Below, piece by piece: positions 18,985-27,626 of a stretch of DNA of 64,000 bases (position 1 is its first letter; every line of letters begins with the position of its first letter). Where the stretch lies: NCBI GenBank assembly GCA_963695135.1, contig CAVOGA010000002.1, positions 1 to 64,000 of the forward strand, read 5' to 3'. Source of the stretch: Marinihelvus sp963695135 (GTDB lineage Bacteria; Pseudomonadota; Gammaproteobacteria; Xanthomonadales; SZUA-36). The notes beneath the pieces are model-generated. The model ran no database searches. It was not told the origin of the DNA and saw only the letters and a list, made by a program, of their open reading frames with translations. Both the position numbers and the translations under genes were made by a program.

Positions 18985-19719
18985 TCATGGCAATTCGCCA
19001 TTTACTTGCACCCTTTTCACATTGCAGCAATCAGTGTAGTTGCGCCAAGCCCATTCCCCGTCAACCAGTTGGATGTTGCTTACCCCGAATTTCGCCATGT
19101 CTTCAATGGAATAATCGAAGCCCAGGATAGGCTCCCGTGTAAACACTGCATGGGCATAGTCGCCGAACGTATAGTCCTCGCCGTATGTCGTAATGCGATA
19201 GTCGACACCAATGTGCGAGAAGAAGGCGACCTCGCGGTTTCGCCACTCGACAATAGAGTCGACGCCCTCCCGAAACTGTTCGTCCATGTTTTTTTGCCAT
19301 GAACTGCCATGCCAGACGAGAATTGAGTCCCGGTGCAACATTTTTTGCCGGGCAGCCGTGAACACGTAATTGGCACATGAAGAGACACAAGCGCCCGCCA
19401 CGACCACCGTGATGTTGTTTTCAAAAACCCACTCCCCGATGTCCATGCCCGGCATAACGCTGCCCCCTTGACTGTCAATGATCAGGGTGCCTGGCCGGGG
19501 CTCGCTTGAACTCCAGAGGGCGAACAACATCTCGCTGTTTTGTGCGGTTATTTCACCCTCGTAATGAAGCCGATTCTGATCATCCAGAAAAACACCGTTC
19601 CCGGGCACAGGAAGGGCGGGCGGCTTCATGGCGCAACCGCTTAGCAAAAAAGCGAACAGGGCGAGTAATCGGCTCCCTGCTATTCGACTCAGCCTGGTGA
19701 CGGTACGCGGTCGCGTCAC
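18985..19719 (-). CDS. Lipoprotein with ClpP/crotonase-like serine protease fold
   Basis: A 244-residue protein starting with GTG at 19719, which overlaps the stop of the upstream gene. The N-terminus has a lipobox (FLLSGC, Cys29) for anchoring in the envelope. The core resembles ClpP-like proteases: LIIDSQGGSVMPGMDIGEWV is the strand-glycine-helix block, GACVSSCANYVF carries the candidate nucleophile Ser114, and LVWHGSS supplies the candidate His137. Extra Cys residues around the active site may form disulfides, as expected outside the cytoplasm. It could be an envelope protease or an inactive relative. No close named family is recognised. Confidence 0.65.
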   Translation of the reverse strand: MTRPRTVTRLSRIAGSRLLALFAFLLSGCAMKPPALPVPGNGVFLDDQNRLHYEGEITAQNSEMLFALWSSSEPRPGTLIIDSQGGSVMPGMDIGEWVFENNITVVVAGACVSSCANYVFTAARQKMLHRDSILVWHGSSWQKNMDEQFREGVDSIVEWRNREVAFFSHIGVDYRITTYGEDYTFGDYAHAVFTREPILGFDYSIEDMAKFGVSNIQLVDGEWAWRNYTDCCNVKRVQVNGELP

Positions 19720-20009
19720 GCCTGTTTTTGTTCAGCGATTTGCTTCAACAGCTGGTTGTTTTCTGTCAGCAGGCCATAAACGACGACCAGCCAGCGCAAA
19801 AACAGGCCGATAGCCGCCAACGGGATGCTGTAGAGCCAGAGCACACTGCCAGTCAGGCCAAACCTTAAACCGACCATGCCGGCCAGGCTCCCAATGATCA
19901 TCGCGACGGAGGCCAGAATCGCCAGGATGGCCAGACCCAGGAATATCGACCCAAGCGATCTCAATGCGCGAAAACCATTGGTCTCGGGGGCCAAAAAACT
20001 CTTTATCAT
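19716..20009 (-). CDS. Small membrane protein upstream of the ClpP-like lipoprotein
   Basis: A 97-residue protein with two hydrophobic segments (about residues 22-48 and 57-80) and a polar, coiled C-terminus (TENNQLLKQIAEQKQA). Its stop overlaps the GTG start of the lipoprotein gene by four bases, so they form a two-gene operon. It may be a membrane partner for the protease-like protein. No family is recognised. Confidence 0.6.
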   Translation of the reverse strand: MIKSFLAPETNGFRALRSLGSIFLGLAILAILASVAMIIGSLAGMVGLRFGLTGSVLWLYSIPLAAIGLFLRWLVVVYGLLTENNQLLKQIAEQKQA

Positions 20010-20047
20010 CGCTATTCCTGCCTTTCTTTGGGTGTTAAAACGGTCAC

Positions 20048-20053
20048 TATAAT
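20048..20053 (+). promoter_or_regulatory. Candidate -10 box upstream of obgE
   Basis: A consensus TATAAT lies 66 bases before the obgE start. No good -35 hexamer is present at normal spacing, so the promoter is only a candidate. Confidence 0.35.
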
Positions 20054-20118
20054 TCTTCAGCCGGTTCCTTCAAATCCGAGTTCTGACTGCAAGGCCCGCA
20101 ACCCTGTAAAATCCACCT

Positions 20119-21210
20119 ATGAAATTCGTTGATGAAGCATCCATTCACGTCCAGGCCGGCAACGGGGGCAACGGCAGTGCGTCCATGCGCCGGGAAAAGT
20201 ATGTTCCTTTCGGCGGCCCCGATGGTGGCGACGGCGGCAAGGGCGGCAGCGTGATCCTGGAGGGTGATTCGGGTCTTAACACCCTGGTGGATTTTCGGCA
20301 CCGCCGCCTGTTCCGCGCCCAGAACGGCGAGGGCGGCAGGGGCCGGCAGATGTATGGCAAGGGCGGCGAGGACATCATCATCCGCGTGCCCCTGGGCACC
20401 ATCGTCAAGGACGAGGAAAGCGGCGAGGTGCTGGGCGAGGTCACGGAGCACAAGCAACAGATGCTGGTCGCCCGGGGCGGCAAGGGCGGCCTGGGTAATG
20501 TGCATTTCAAGAGTTCCACCAACCGCGCACCGCGCCGGACCGTGCCGGGCGAGCCCGGAGAGGAGCACCAGTTGCACCTGGAGCTCAAGGTGCTGGCCGA
20601 TGTCGGCCTGCTGGGTTATCCGAATGCGGGCAAGTCCACGCTGATCAGCGCGGTCTCCGCCGCGCGCCCCAAGGTGGCGGATTATCCCTTTACCACCCTG
20701 CATCCCAACCTGGGCGTGGTGCGCATCGACAGCGAGCGCAGCTTCGTCATCGCGGATATTCCCGGCATCATCGAGGGCGCAGCGGAGGGCGCGGGGCTGG
20801 GTATCCAGTTTCTCAAGCACCTGCAGCGCACCGGCCTGCTGCTGCACCTGGTGGACCTGGCGCCGGTGGACGGCAAGAATCCGGCGGAGGCGGTCCGCGA
20901 GCTCGAGCACGAGCTGGAGCGCTATGACGAGGAACTCGTCGGCAAGCCCCGTTGGCTGATCTTCACCAAAACGGACCTGCTGTCAGAAGAAGAACAGGCG
21001 GAAAGAACCCGCGCGGTGCTGGATGAGCTGGCCTGGGAGGGTGAATGGGCCGCCATTTCCGCTGTCGCCCAGCAGGGCACGGATGAGCTGGTGCAGCGCG
21101 TCAGCCGGGCGCTGGAAGAACGCGCCGGCGCCGTGATCGAGGTGGAAGAGGCCGATGAGCGCTTCGAGGAACGGCTCCCGGAGGAGCCGCCTGAGCATCT
21201 CGATGGTTAA
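20119..21210 (+). CDS. obgE: Obg/CgtA GTPase
   Basis: A 363-residue essential GTPase acting in 50S ribosome assembly and growth control. The glycine-rich Obg domain fills residues 1-158 (KFVDEASIHVQAGNGGNG and repeated GG motifs). The G domain follows with G1 GYPNAGKSTL, switch I FTTL, G3 DIPGIIEGA, and G4 FTKTD. The C-terminus ends in an acidic tail (EEADERFEERLPEEPPE), as in proteobacterial ObgE. Usual upstream neighbours rplU and rpmA are absent here; the gene instead sits next to rpsT and ends at a shared terminator. Confidence 0.97.
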   Translation: MKFVDEASIHVQAGNGGNGSASMRREKYVPFGGPDGGDGGKGGSVILEGDSGLNTLVDFRHRRLFRAQNGEGGRGRQMYGKGGEDIIIRVPLGTIVKDEESGEVLGEVTEHKQQMLVARGGKGGLGNVHFKSSTNRAPRRTVPGEPGEEHQLHLELKVLADVGLLGYPNAGKSTLISAVSAARPKVADYPFTTLHPNLGVVRIDSERSFVIADIPGIIEGAAEGAGLGIQFLKHLQRTGLLLHLVDLAPVDGKNPAEAVRELEHELERYDEELVGKPRWLIFTKTDLLSEEEQAERTRAVLDELAWEGEWAAISAVAQQGTDELVQRVSRALEERAGAVIEVEEADERFEERLPEEPPEHLDG

Positions 21211-21232
21211 TGCCCTGAAACAGCCACAAAAA

Positions 21233-21258
21233 AGCCCGGCTTGTAGCCGGGCTTTTTC
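21233..21258. terminator. Bidirectional terminator between obgE and rpsT
   Basis: An 8-bp GC stem (AGCCCGGC / GCCGGGCT) with loop TTGTA is flanked by A6 on one side and T5 on the other. It can therefore stop transcription of both convergent genes. Confidence 0.88.
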
Positions 21259-21281
21259 TTAAACTCTAAAAACCAGGTCGG

Positions 21282-21542
21282 TCAGAGCGCGCGAACTTTC
21301 GCGTTCAGACGGGACTTGTGACGCGCCGCCTTGTTGCGGTGGATCAGGCCCTTGGTGACGGACTTGTCGATAGAGGGGACCGCAGCCTTGTATGCCGTCT
21401 CGGCCGCGCTCTTGTCGCCGGCTTCGATGGCGGCGTCCACTTTCTTGATAGCGGTGCGCATGGCGGAACGCTGGCTCGCGTTACGCAGGCGGTTGCGCTC
21501 TGACTGACGGGCACGTTTACGTGCTGATACACTATTTGCCAC
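21282..21542 (-). CDS. rpsT: Ribosomal protein S20
   Basis: An 86-residue basic helical protein of the 30S subunit that binds 16S rRNA. It shows the family pattern ANSVSARKRARQSERNR, RTAIKKVDAAIEAGDK and KGLIHRNKAARHKSRL. The GTG at 21542 places the normal A-N start and has GGAG six bases upstream; a TTG four codons earlier overlaps that box and is unlikely. Rare start codons are common for rpsT and link to its autoregulation in E. coli. It is divergent from murJ. Confidence 0.96.
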   Translation of the reverse strand: MANSVSARKRARQSERNRLRNASQRSAMRTAIKKVDAAIEAGDKSAAETAYKAAVPSIDKSVTKGLIHRNKAARHKSRLNAKVRAL

Positions 21543-21667
21543 GGATTTCTCCAAAATTCTAGGTCAAAAATCAAGCCGCACATTATCCCTTGATTTCCCC
21601 CACGGGTCAACGCCTTTGGGAGCAATGGCAGGGCAGGCGGCAGGCGCCCAACAAAGGACCGGACAAC

Positions 21668-23227
21668 GTGACACTCCTTAAATCCACGGCCACGGTGGGC
21701 GGCGCCACCATTTTGTCCCGCATCATGGGCTTTGTGCGCGACGTGGTCCTGGCGCGGATGTTTGGCGCCAGCGGCGAGACCGACGCGTTCTTCCTGGCCT
21801 TCAAGATTCCCAATTTCATGCGGCGCCTGTTTGCCGAAGGGTCCTTTTCCCTGGCCTTTGTGCCCGTGCTGTCCGAGCTCGAGGAGGCCGGTGACCGCCG
21901 GGCGCTCAAGGACTTTATCGACCACGTGGCCGGCGCGCTGCTGGCGGTCCTGCTGGCGCTGACCGCCGTGGGCACCCTCGCCGCGCCGCTGGTGCTGGCG
22001 GTGTTTGCGCCCGGCTGGGCGCTGGAAGACCGGCCCGAATTCGGCCTGGCGACGCAGATGCTGCGCATCACGTTCCCCTACATCCTGTTCATCTCCCTGA
22101 CGGCGCTGGCCGGCGGTATCCTCAACACCTTTGACCGCTTCCTGGTGCCCGCCCTGACACCGGTGCTGCTGAACCTGTCGCTGATCGCCGCGGCCCTGGG
22201 CCTGGCCGGTCGCCTCGAAGTGCCGGTGATGGCGCTGGCCTGGGGCGTGCTGGCGGCGGGCATCTTGCAGCTGCTGTTCCAGTGGCCGGCGCTTGCGCGC
22301 CTGGGGCTGGTGCCAAGACCACGCTGGAACTGGCGTGACAGCGGTGTGCGGCGCGTGATCCGCCTGATGATCCCCACGCTGATCGGTTCCTCCGCTGCGC
22401 AGGTCAACCTGCTGGTGGACAGCGTCATCGCCACCTTCCTGGTGACCGGCAGCGTGTCCTGGCTGTATTACTCGGACCGCCTGCTGGAGTTTCCCCTGGG
22501 CGTGTTCGGCATCGCGCTGGCGACGGTGATTCTGCCCAACCTGTCCAGGAAGCACGCCAGCCAGTCTGCGCAGGCCTTCTCGGATACGCTCGACTGGGCC
22601 CTGCGCCTGGCGGCGCTGATCACGCTGCCGGCGGCCGTTGGCCTGGCGGTTCTGTCCCAGCCGATCCTCGCGACCCTGTTCCAGTACGGGGCTTTCAGCG
22701 CCATGGACGTGCACATGGCGTCCCTGAGCCTGGTCGCCTATTCCGCCGGCTTGCCGGCATTCATTGCGATCAAGGTCCTGGCGCCGGGCTACTACGCGCG
22801 CCAGGATACGGTCACGCCGGTGCGCTTCAGCCTGATGTCCATGGGCGCGAACGTGGTGCTGAACCTGCTGTTCGTGGGCAGCCTGTTGAAGATTGGTTTT
22901 GCCGGTCCGCATGCGGGCCTGGCTGCCGCCAGCGCGGCCTCGGCATGGCTGAACGCCGCCTTGCTGTACCGCAGCCTGCGTCGTGCCGGGATCTATACGC
23001 CGGCCCATGGCTGGTTCCGGCTTGCCGTGGCCCTGGCCGCCGGCTGCGCTGTCATGGCCGGCCTGCTGCTGTGGCTGGACCCCGGGCTGGAAGCCTGGGG
23101 CCGCGCGCGCTCCGTCATGCGCGCCCTGCATCTTGCCGGCATGATCGGCATCGGCGCGCTGTGCTACGCGCTGGTTGCTTTGGCGGCCGGGCTGAGGCCG
23201 GCGCACTTCGCCCGCGGCGGCAGCTGA
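21668..23227 (+). CDS. murJ: Lipid II flippase MurJ
   Basis: A 519-residue integral membrane protein of the MOP superfamily with 14 or so hydrophobic helices. It flips lipid II across the inner membrane for peptidoglycan synthesis. Diagnostic stretches are ATILSRIMGFVRDVVLARMFGA, TDAFFLAFKIPNFMRRLFAEGSFS, and DRLLEFPLGVFGIALATVILP. I choose the GTG at 21668 (VTLLKS), which matches family N-termini and has AAAGGA nine bases upstream. The rpsT-murJ-ribF-ileS order matches other gammaproteobacteria. Confidence 0.95.
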   Translation: MTLLKSTATVGGATILSRIMGFVRDVVLARMFGASGETDAFFLAFKIPNFMRRLFAEGSFSLAFVPVLSELEEAGDRRALKDFIDHVAGALLAVLLALTAVGTLAAPLVLAVFAPGWALEDRPEFGLATQMLRITFPYILFISLTALAGGILNTFDRFLVPALTPVLLNLSLIAAALGLAGRLEVPVMALAWGVLAAGILQLLFQWPALARLGLVPRPRWNWRDSGVRRVIRLMIPTLIGSSAAQVNLLVDSVIATFLVTGSVSWLYYSDRLLEFPLGVFGIALATVILPNLSRKHASQSAQAFSDTLDWALRLAALITLPAAVGLAVLSQPILATLFQYGAFSAMDVHMASLSLVAYSAGLPAFIAIKVLAPGYYARQDTVTPVRFSLMSMGANVVLNLLFVGSLLKIGFAGPHAGLAAASAASAWLNAALLYRSLRRAGIYTPAHGWFRLAVALAAGCAVMAGLLLWLDPGLEAWGRARSVMRALHLAGMIGIGALCYALVALAAGLRPAHFARGGS

Positions 23228-23272
23228 CCGCTTCACCGTCGCAGCTTTTCGGCGCCCCGCCGGGCTTCCCCT

Positions 23273-23281
23273 TGCTATACT
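23273..23281 (+). promoter_or_regulatory. Candidate extended -10 promoter for ribF
   Basis: The sequence TGCTATACT fits an extended -10 element (TGn + TATACT) 36 bases before the ribF ATG. No -35 match is evident, which is usual for extended -10 promoters. In E. coli the ribF-ileS operon also has its own promoters. Confidence 0.5.
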
Positions 23282-23317
23282 TTGCCGCTTGCCAGCACAG
23301 CAGGGAACGGCACTGTC

Positions 23318-24250
23318 ATGCGCGTTTTTCGCGACCATCACCACCGGGGGCTGAGCGCCGCCAGCGTCGTTGCCATCGGCAACTTTGACGGTGTCCACCG
23401 GGGCCACCAGGCCCTGATCGCCCGCGCGCGCGAACTCGCCGCCGGGGACAAGGCGGTGGCCGTGGTGAGTTTTGAGCCTTTGCCCCGCGCCTGGTTTGAT
23501 TCCGCCAATGCGCCCCCACGTTTAACCGGACCGGCGGAAAAGCTCCGCTTGCTGGGCGCCGCGGGCGTGGATTTGGCCTGGTTGTTGCGTTTTAATGGCG
23601 CCCTGGCCGGCATGAGCGCGCACGATTTTGTCGCGCAGATCCTGGTCGGCGGGCTGGGTGCGCGGGTCGTCATCATTGGGGAAGACTTTCGTTTCGGCAA
23701 GGGCCGGGAAGGCGACCTGGAGCGGATGCGCGCCCTGGGCCATGAATTCGGATTCGAGGTCGCGCCGGTTGCCGATGTCACCGACGGCGATCTGCGGATT
23801 TCCAGCACGGCGATTCGTAACGCCCTGGCCGCGGGTGAGTTCGACCGCGCCGCGCTGCTGCTGGGCCGGCCCTACTCGGTGACCGGCCACGTGATTCGCG
23901 GCAAGCAGCTGGGGCGCACACTGGGGTATCCCACCGCCAATATCCGGCCCTGGCGGGGATCGATCCCGCTGCAGGGCGTGTACGCGGTGCGCGCGCGTGT
24001 CGACGGCGGGCCCTGGCGGGACGGTGTCGCCAGCGTCGGTGTGCGGCCCGCGGTCGGTGGCGGTGAGACGCTGCTGGAGGTGCACCTGTTTGATTTTGAC
24101 GGCGACCTGTACGGACGCCGCCTGGAAACCCGCTTTCTCGCCAGGCTGCGCGGCGAGGAAGACTTCGCCAGCCTTGATGCGCTGGTGAAACAAATGAACA
24201 ACGATGCAAGTGCCGCCCGGGCCGTGTTGGCCTCGGCGCCACTGGAGTGA
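23318..24250 (+). CDS. ribF: Bifunctional riboflavin kinase / FMN adenylyltransferase
   Basis: A 310-residue RibF that makes FMN and FAD from riboflavin. The N-terminal adenylyltransferase domain has the nucleotidyl-transferase motif IGNFDGVHRGHQALI and the later ISSTAIRNAL segment. The C-terminal kinase domain has GRTLGYPTANI and the DLYGRRLE region. Its last codons overlap the first possible ileS start, consistent with a ribF-ileS-lspA-ispH operon. Confidence 0.96.
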   Translation: MRVFRDHHHRGLSAASVVAIGNFDGVHRGHQALIARARELAAGDKAVAVVSFEPLPRAWFDSANAPPRLTGPAEKLRLLGAAGVDLAWLLRFNGALAGMSAHDFVAQILVGGLGARVVIIGEDFRFGKGREGDLERMRALGHEFGFEVAPVADVTDGDLRISSTAIRNALAAGEFDRAALLLGRPYSVTGHVIRGKQLGRTLGYPTANIRPWRGSIPLQGVYAVRARVDGGPWRDGVASVGVRPAVGGGETLLEVHLFDFDGDLYGRRLETRFLARLRGEEDFASLDALVKQMNNDASAARAVLASAPLE

Positions 24251-24258
24251 GCAAGCCC

Positions 24259-27084
24259 ATGGATTACAAGACCACCATCAACCTGCCGCGCACCGGCTTT
24301 CCCATGAAAGCCAACCTCGCGCAGCGCGAACCCGCCATGCTTAAGCAGTGGGAGGCAACCGACCTGTATGGCCGTCTGCAGGCCCATGCAGAGGGCCGCC
24401 CACGCTTCGTGCTGCACGATGGACCGCCCTACGCCAACGGCGATATCCACATTGGTCACGCGGTGAACAAGGTGCTCAAGGACATGGTGGTCAAGTCGCG
24501 GCTGCTGGCCGGCTACCAGGCGCCCTATGTGCCCGGCTGGGATTGCCATGGTCTGCCGATCGAGCTGCAGGTGGAGAAAAAGGTCGGCAAGGTTGGGCAC
24601 AAGGTGGACGCGAAGACGTTCCGCCAGAAGTGCCGCGACTACGCGGGTCAACAGATCGACCGGCAGCGGACCGATTTCAAACGCCTCGGCGTGCTCGGCG
24701 AGTGGGACCATCCCTACGCGACGCGCGATTTCCGCTACGAGGCGGACATGATCCGCGCGCTGGCGGGGATCGTGGCGGCCGGTCATGTGACCCAGGGCGC
24801 CAAGCCGGTGCACTGGTGCTTTGACTGTGGCTCCGCGCTGGCGGAAGCGGAAATCGAGTACCAGGACAAGACCAGCCCGGCGATCGACGTGCTGTTTGCC
24901 GCGGTCGACCCGGAGGCGCTGCTGGCGCGCTTCGGTGTCGACAGCTTTGACGGCCTGACGGGCATTCCCATCTGGACCACCACGCCCTGGACCCTGCCGG
25001 CCAACCAGGCCGTGGCGCTGAACGGCGAGCTGTCCTATGCGCTGGTCTCCTGGACCTGGCAGGGCCAGAAGATTGCCCTGGTGCTGGCCGAGGACCTGGT
25101 GGACGAGGTCAGCGAGCGGGTCGGCCTGGAAAACGGCAAGGTACTGGGCACGGTGACCGGGGCTGCGCTGGAGCACCTGGCCCTGCAGCACCCCTTTTAC
25201 GACCGCCAGGTGCCGGTGATTCTCGGTGAGCACGTGACCACGGACGCGGGTACCGGTGCGGTGCACACGGCGCCGGGCCACGGTGAGGAAGACTTCCAGG
25301 TGGGCCGGGTTTACGACCTGCCGGTGCTCAACCCGGTGGGCGCCAACGGCGTTTACCTGGAAGACACCGAATTGTTTGGCGGCCAGTTCGTGTGGAAAGC
25401 GAACGATTCGATCATCGAGCAGCTCAAGAAAGACGGACGCCTGTTGCACTTCGAGGCCTTCCAGCACAGCTACCCGCATTGCTGGCGCCACAAATCGCCG
25501 ACGGCCTTTCGCGTCACCCCGCAGTGGTTTATCTCCATGGACCAGGCCGGACTGCGCGCGCAGGCGCTGGAGGCGATCGGCGAGGTGCGCTGGGTGCCCG
25601 GCTGGGGCGAAGAGCGCATCCGCGGCATGGTCGAGGGCCGTCCGGACTGGTGTATATCCCGGCAGCGCACCTGGGGCGTGCCCATCACCCTGTTTGTCCG
25701 CCCGGGCAGCGGCGAACTGCACCCGGAGACCACGGCCCTGATGGATCGCGTGGCGGATATCGTCGAGGCCGAAGGCGTCGATGCCTGGTACGAGGACCGG
25801 ATCTTTGAGCGGCTGGGTGTTGACCCGGCGCAATGGGAGCGCGTGACCGACATCCTGGATGTCTGGTTTGATTCCGGTGTCAGCCACTACTGCGTGCTGG
25901 ACCAGCGGGACAACCTGCATCGCCCGGCCGAGCTGTACCTGGAGGGCTCCGACCAGCATCGCGGCTGGTTCCAGTCTTCCCTGCTGACCTCCACGGCACT
26001 GCACGGCGCCGCACCGTATCGCCACGTGCTGACCCACGGCTTCGTGGTTGATGCGGACGGCAAGAAAATGTCCAAGTCCCTGGGCAACGTGGTGGCGCCG
26101 CAGGAGGTGATGAACCGGCTGGGCGCTGACATCCTGCGCCTGTGGGTGGCGGCGGCGGACTACCGGCAGGAAATGACCGTTTCCGACGAAATTCTCAACC
26201 GGGTCGCCGATGCCTATCGCCGCATCCGCAACACGGCGCGCTTCCTGCTGGGCAACCTGGACGGCTTCGCACCGGAAAACGCCCTGGCGCCGCAGGACCT
26301 GTTGCCGCTGGACCGCTGGGCGGTCGACAAGGCCCACCGGTTGCAGGCCGATATTGAGCGCGCCTTTGATGACTACGAGTTTTTGCAGATCTACCAGAAA
26401 GTGCACCACTTCTGCGTGGTCGACATGGGCGCGTTTTACCTGGACATCATCAAGGACCGGTTGTACACGACCGGCCGCGACAGCAACGAGCGCCGCTCAG
26501 CGCAGACCGCCATGTTCCATATCCTCGAGGCCTTCACGCGCTGGATTGCCCCGGTGCTGAGCTTTACCGCCGAGGAAATCTGGAGCGAGATTCCCTGTCA
26601 TGGCGACCGCCAGCGCGAGGAATCGGTGCTGATGACGACCTGGTATGACGGGCTCTTCGAACTTGACGATCCTGCGGAGCGCGAGCGCTGGGCGCAGGTC
26701 ATGGTGCTGCGCGATGCGGTGGCACGCGCCATCGAAGCGCTGCGCAAGGACGGTGCGGTGGGTTCTTCGCTGGGCAGCGAGGTCGGCATTTACGCGGACG
26801 GCGCCGCCGGTGAGACCCTGGCCTGGCTGGGCGACGAGCTGCGCTTCATCCTGATCACCTCCGCTGCGGTAAGCGGCGCGCTGGACGATGCGCCGGACGG
26901 TGCACAGCACATCGAGACCGAGCTGGGTCCCGTGGCCCTGTGGGTGAAGCCCTCGGAGCATGCCAAGTGCGTGCGCTGCTGGCACCAGCGGGAGGACGTG
27001 GGCGCCAGCGCTGAGCACCCGGAGCTGTGCGGACGCTGCATCAGCAACGTGGAAGGTCCCGGCGAGCAGCGGCGCATCGGCTGA
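24259..27084 (+). CDS. ileS: Isoleucyl-tRNA synthetase
   Basis: A 941-residue class I synthetase, bacterial type. HIGH is at residues 64-67 (DIHIGHAVNK), the KMSKS loop is in ADGKKMSKSLGN, the editing domain is present (TTPWTLPANQAVAL), and a C-terminal zinc finger has CVRCW...CGRC. The ATG at 24259 aligns with family starts (DYKTTINLPRTGFPM); a GTG at 24247 would add four residues and overlap ribF. No disruption is seen, unlike several other synthetase or housekeeping genes in this window. Confidence 0.97.
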   Translation: MDYKTTINLPRTGFPMKANLAQREPAMLKQWEATDLYGRLQAHAEGRPRFVLHDGPPYANGDIHIGHAVNKVLKDMVVKSRLLAGYQAPYVPGWDCHGLPIELQVEKKVGKVGHKVDAKTFRQKCRDYAGQQIDRQRTDFKRLGVLGEWDHPYATRDFRYEADMIRALAGIVAAGHVTQGAKPVHWCFDCGSALAEAEIEYQDKTSPAIDVLFAAVDPEALLARFGVDSFDGLTGIPIWTTTPWTLPANQAVALNGELSYALVSWTWQGQKIALVLAEDLVDEVSERVGLENGKVLGTVTGAALEHLALQHPFYDRQVPVILGEHVTTDAGTGAVHTAPGHGEEDFQVGRVYDLPVLNPVGANGVYLEDTELFGGQFVWKANDSIIEQLKKDGRLLHFEAFQHSYPHCWRHKSPTAFRVTPQWFISMDQAGLRAQALEAIGEVRWVPGWGEERIRGMVEGRPDWCISRQRTWGVPITLFVRPGSGELHPETTALMDRVADIVEAEGVDAWYEDRIFERLGVDPAQWERVTDILDVWFDSGVSHYCVLDQRDNLHRPAELYLEGSDQHRGWFQSSLLTSTALHGAAPYRHVLTHGFVVDADGKKMSKSLGNVVAPQEVMNRLGADILRLWVAAADYRQEMTVSDEILNRVADAYRRIRNTARFLLGNLDGFAPENALAPQDLLPLDRWAVDKAHRLQADIERAFDDYEFLQIYQKVHHFCVVDMGAFYLDIIKDRLYTTGRDSNERRSAQTAMFHILEAFTRWIAPVLSFTAEEIWSEIPCHGDRQREESVLMTTWYDGLFELDDPAERERWAQVMVLRDAVARAIEALRKDGAVGSSLGSEVGIYADGAAGETLAWLGDELRFILITSAAVSGALDDAPDGAQHIETELGPVALWVKPSEHAKCVRCWHQREDVGASAEHPELCGRCISNVEGPGEQRRIG

Positions 27085-27086
27085 CC

Positions 27087-27626
27087 ATGCTGCCTCATCG
27101 ATCCCTGCATACCGGCTTGCGTAACCCGCTGACTTTTGCCTGGCTGTTCCTGGCCGCCGCGGTGGTCGGGCTGGATGCCTGGACCAAGTACCTGGCCAGC
27201 ACACAGCTGGTCATGTTTCAGCCGGTGGAAGTCACCGCCTGGCTGAACTGGCGGCTGGCCCACAACCCGGGCGCGGCGTTCAGCTTCCTGGCCGGCGCCG
27301 GCGGCTGGCAGCGCTGGTTCTTCACCGGCCTGGCGTTCGTGGTGAGCGTGTTTCTGCTGTCCTGGCTGTTCAAGACCGAGCGGCACCAGCGCCTGTTGCC
27401 GCTGGCCCTGAGCCTGGTGCTGGGCGGCGCGATCGGCAACGTGATCGACCGTCTCCGTCACGGCTATGTCATCGATTTCATCGACGTGCACGCCGGCGGC
27501 TATCACTGGCCGGCGTTCAATATTGCGGATTCGGCGATCACCTGCGGTATTATTCTCCTGTTGCTGGACGCGGCCCGCGAAATGCTCGCGGAGCGCAAGG
27601 TAAAACGCGAAGAAGAGGTGACATGA
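27087..27626 (+). CDS. lspA: Signal peptidase II (prolipoprotein)
   Basis: A 179-residue inner-membrane aspartyl protease with four transmembrane segments that removes signal peptides from lipoproteins. Catalytic Asp residues lie in NVIDRLRHGYVIDFIDVH and FNIADSAI, and LNWRLAHNPGAAFSFL is also typical. The ATG is two bases after the ileS stop. Its last four bases overlap the ispH ATG, so translation is coupled. Confidence 0.96.
   Translation: MLPHRSLHTGLRNPLTFAWLFLAAAVVGLDAWTKYLASTQLVMFQPVEVTAWLNWRLAHNPGAAFSFLAGAGGWQRWFFTGLAFVVSVFLLSWLFKTERHQRLLPLALSLVLGGAIGNVIDRLRHGYVIDFIDVHAGGYHWPAFNIADSAITCGIILLLLDAAREMLAERKVKREEEVT

Noticed and set aside
21344..23407. 687-codon minus-strand frame opposite murJ and rpsT
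   Set aside because: The translation is a low-complexity Gln/Arg/His/Gly-rich string, typical of antisense to a GC-rich membrane protein gene.
23872..26409. 845-codon minus-strand frame opposite ribF and ileS
   Set aside because: It is antisense to two certain housekeeping genes and has no recognisable family.
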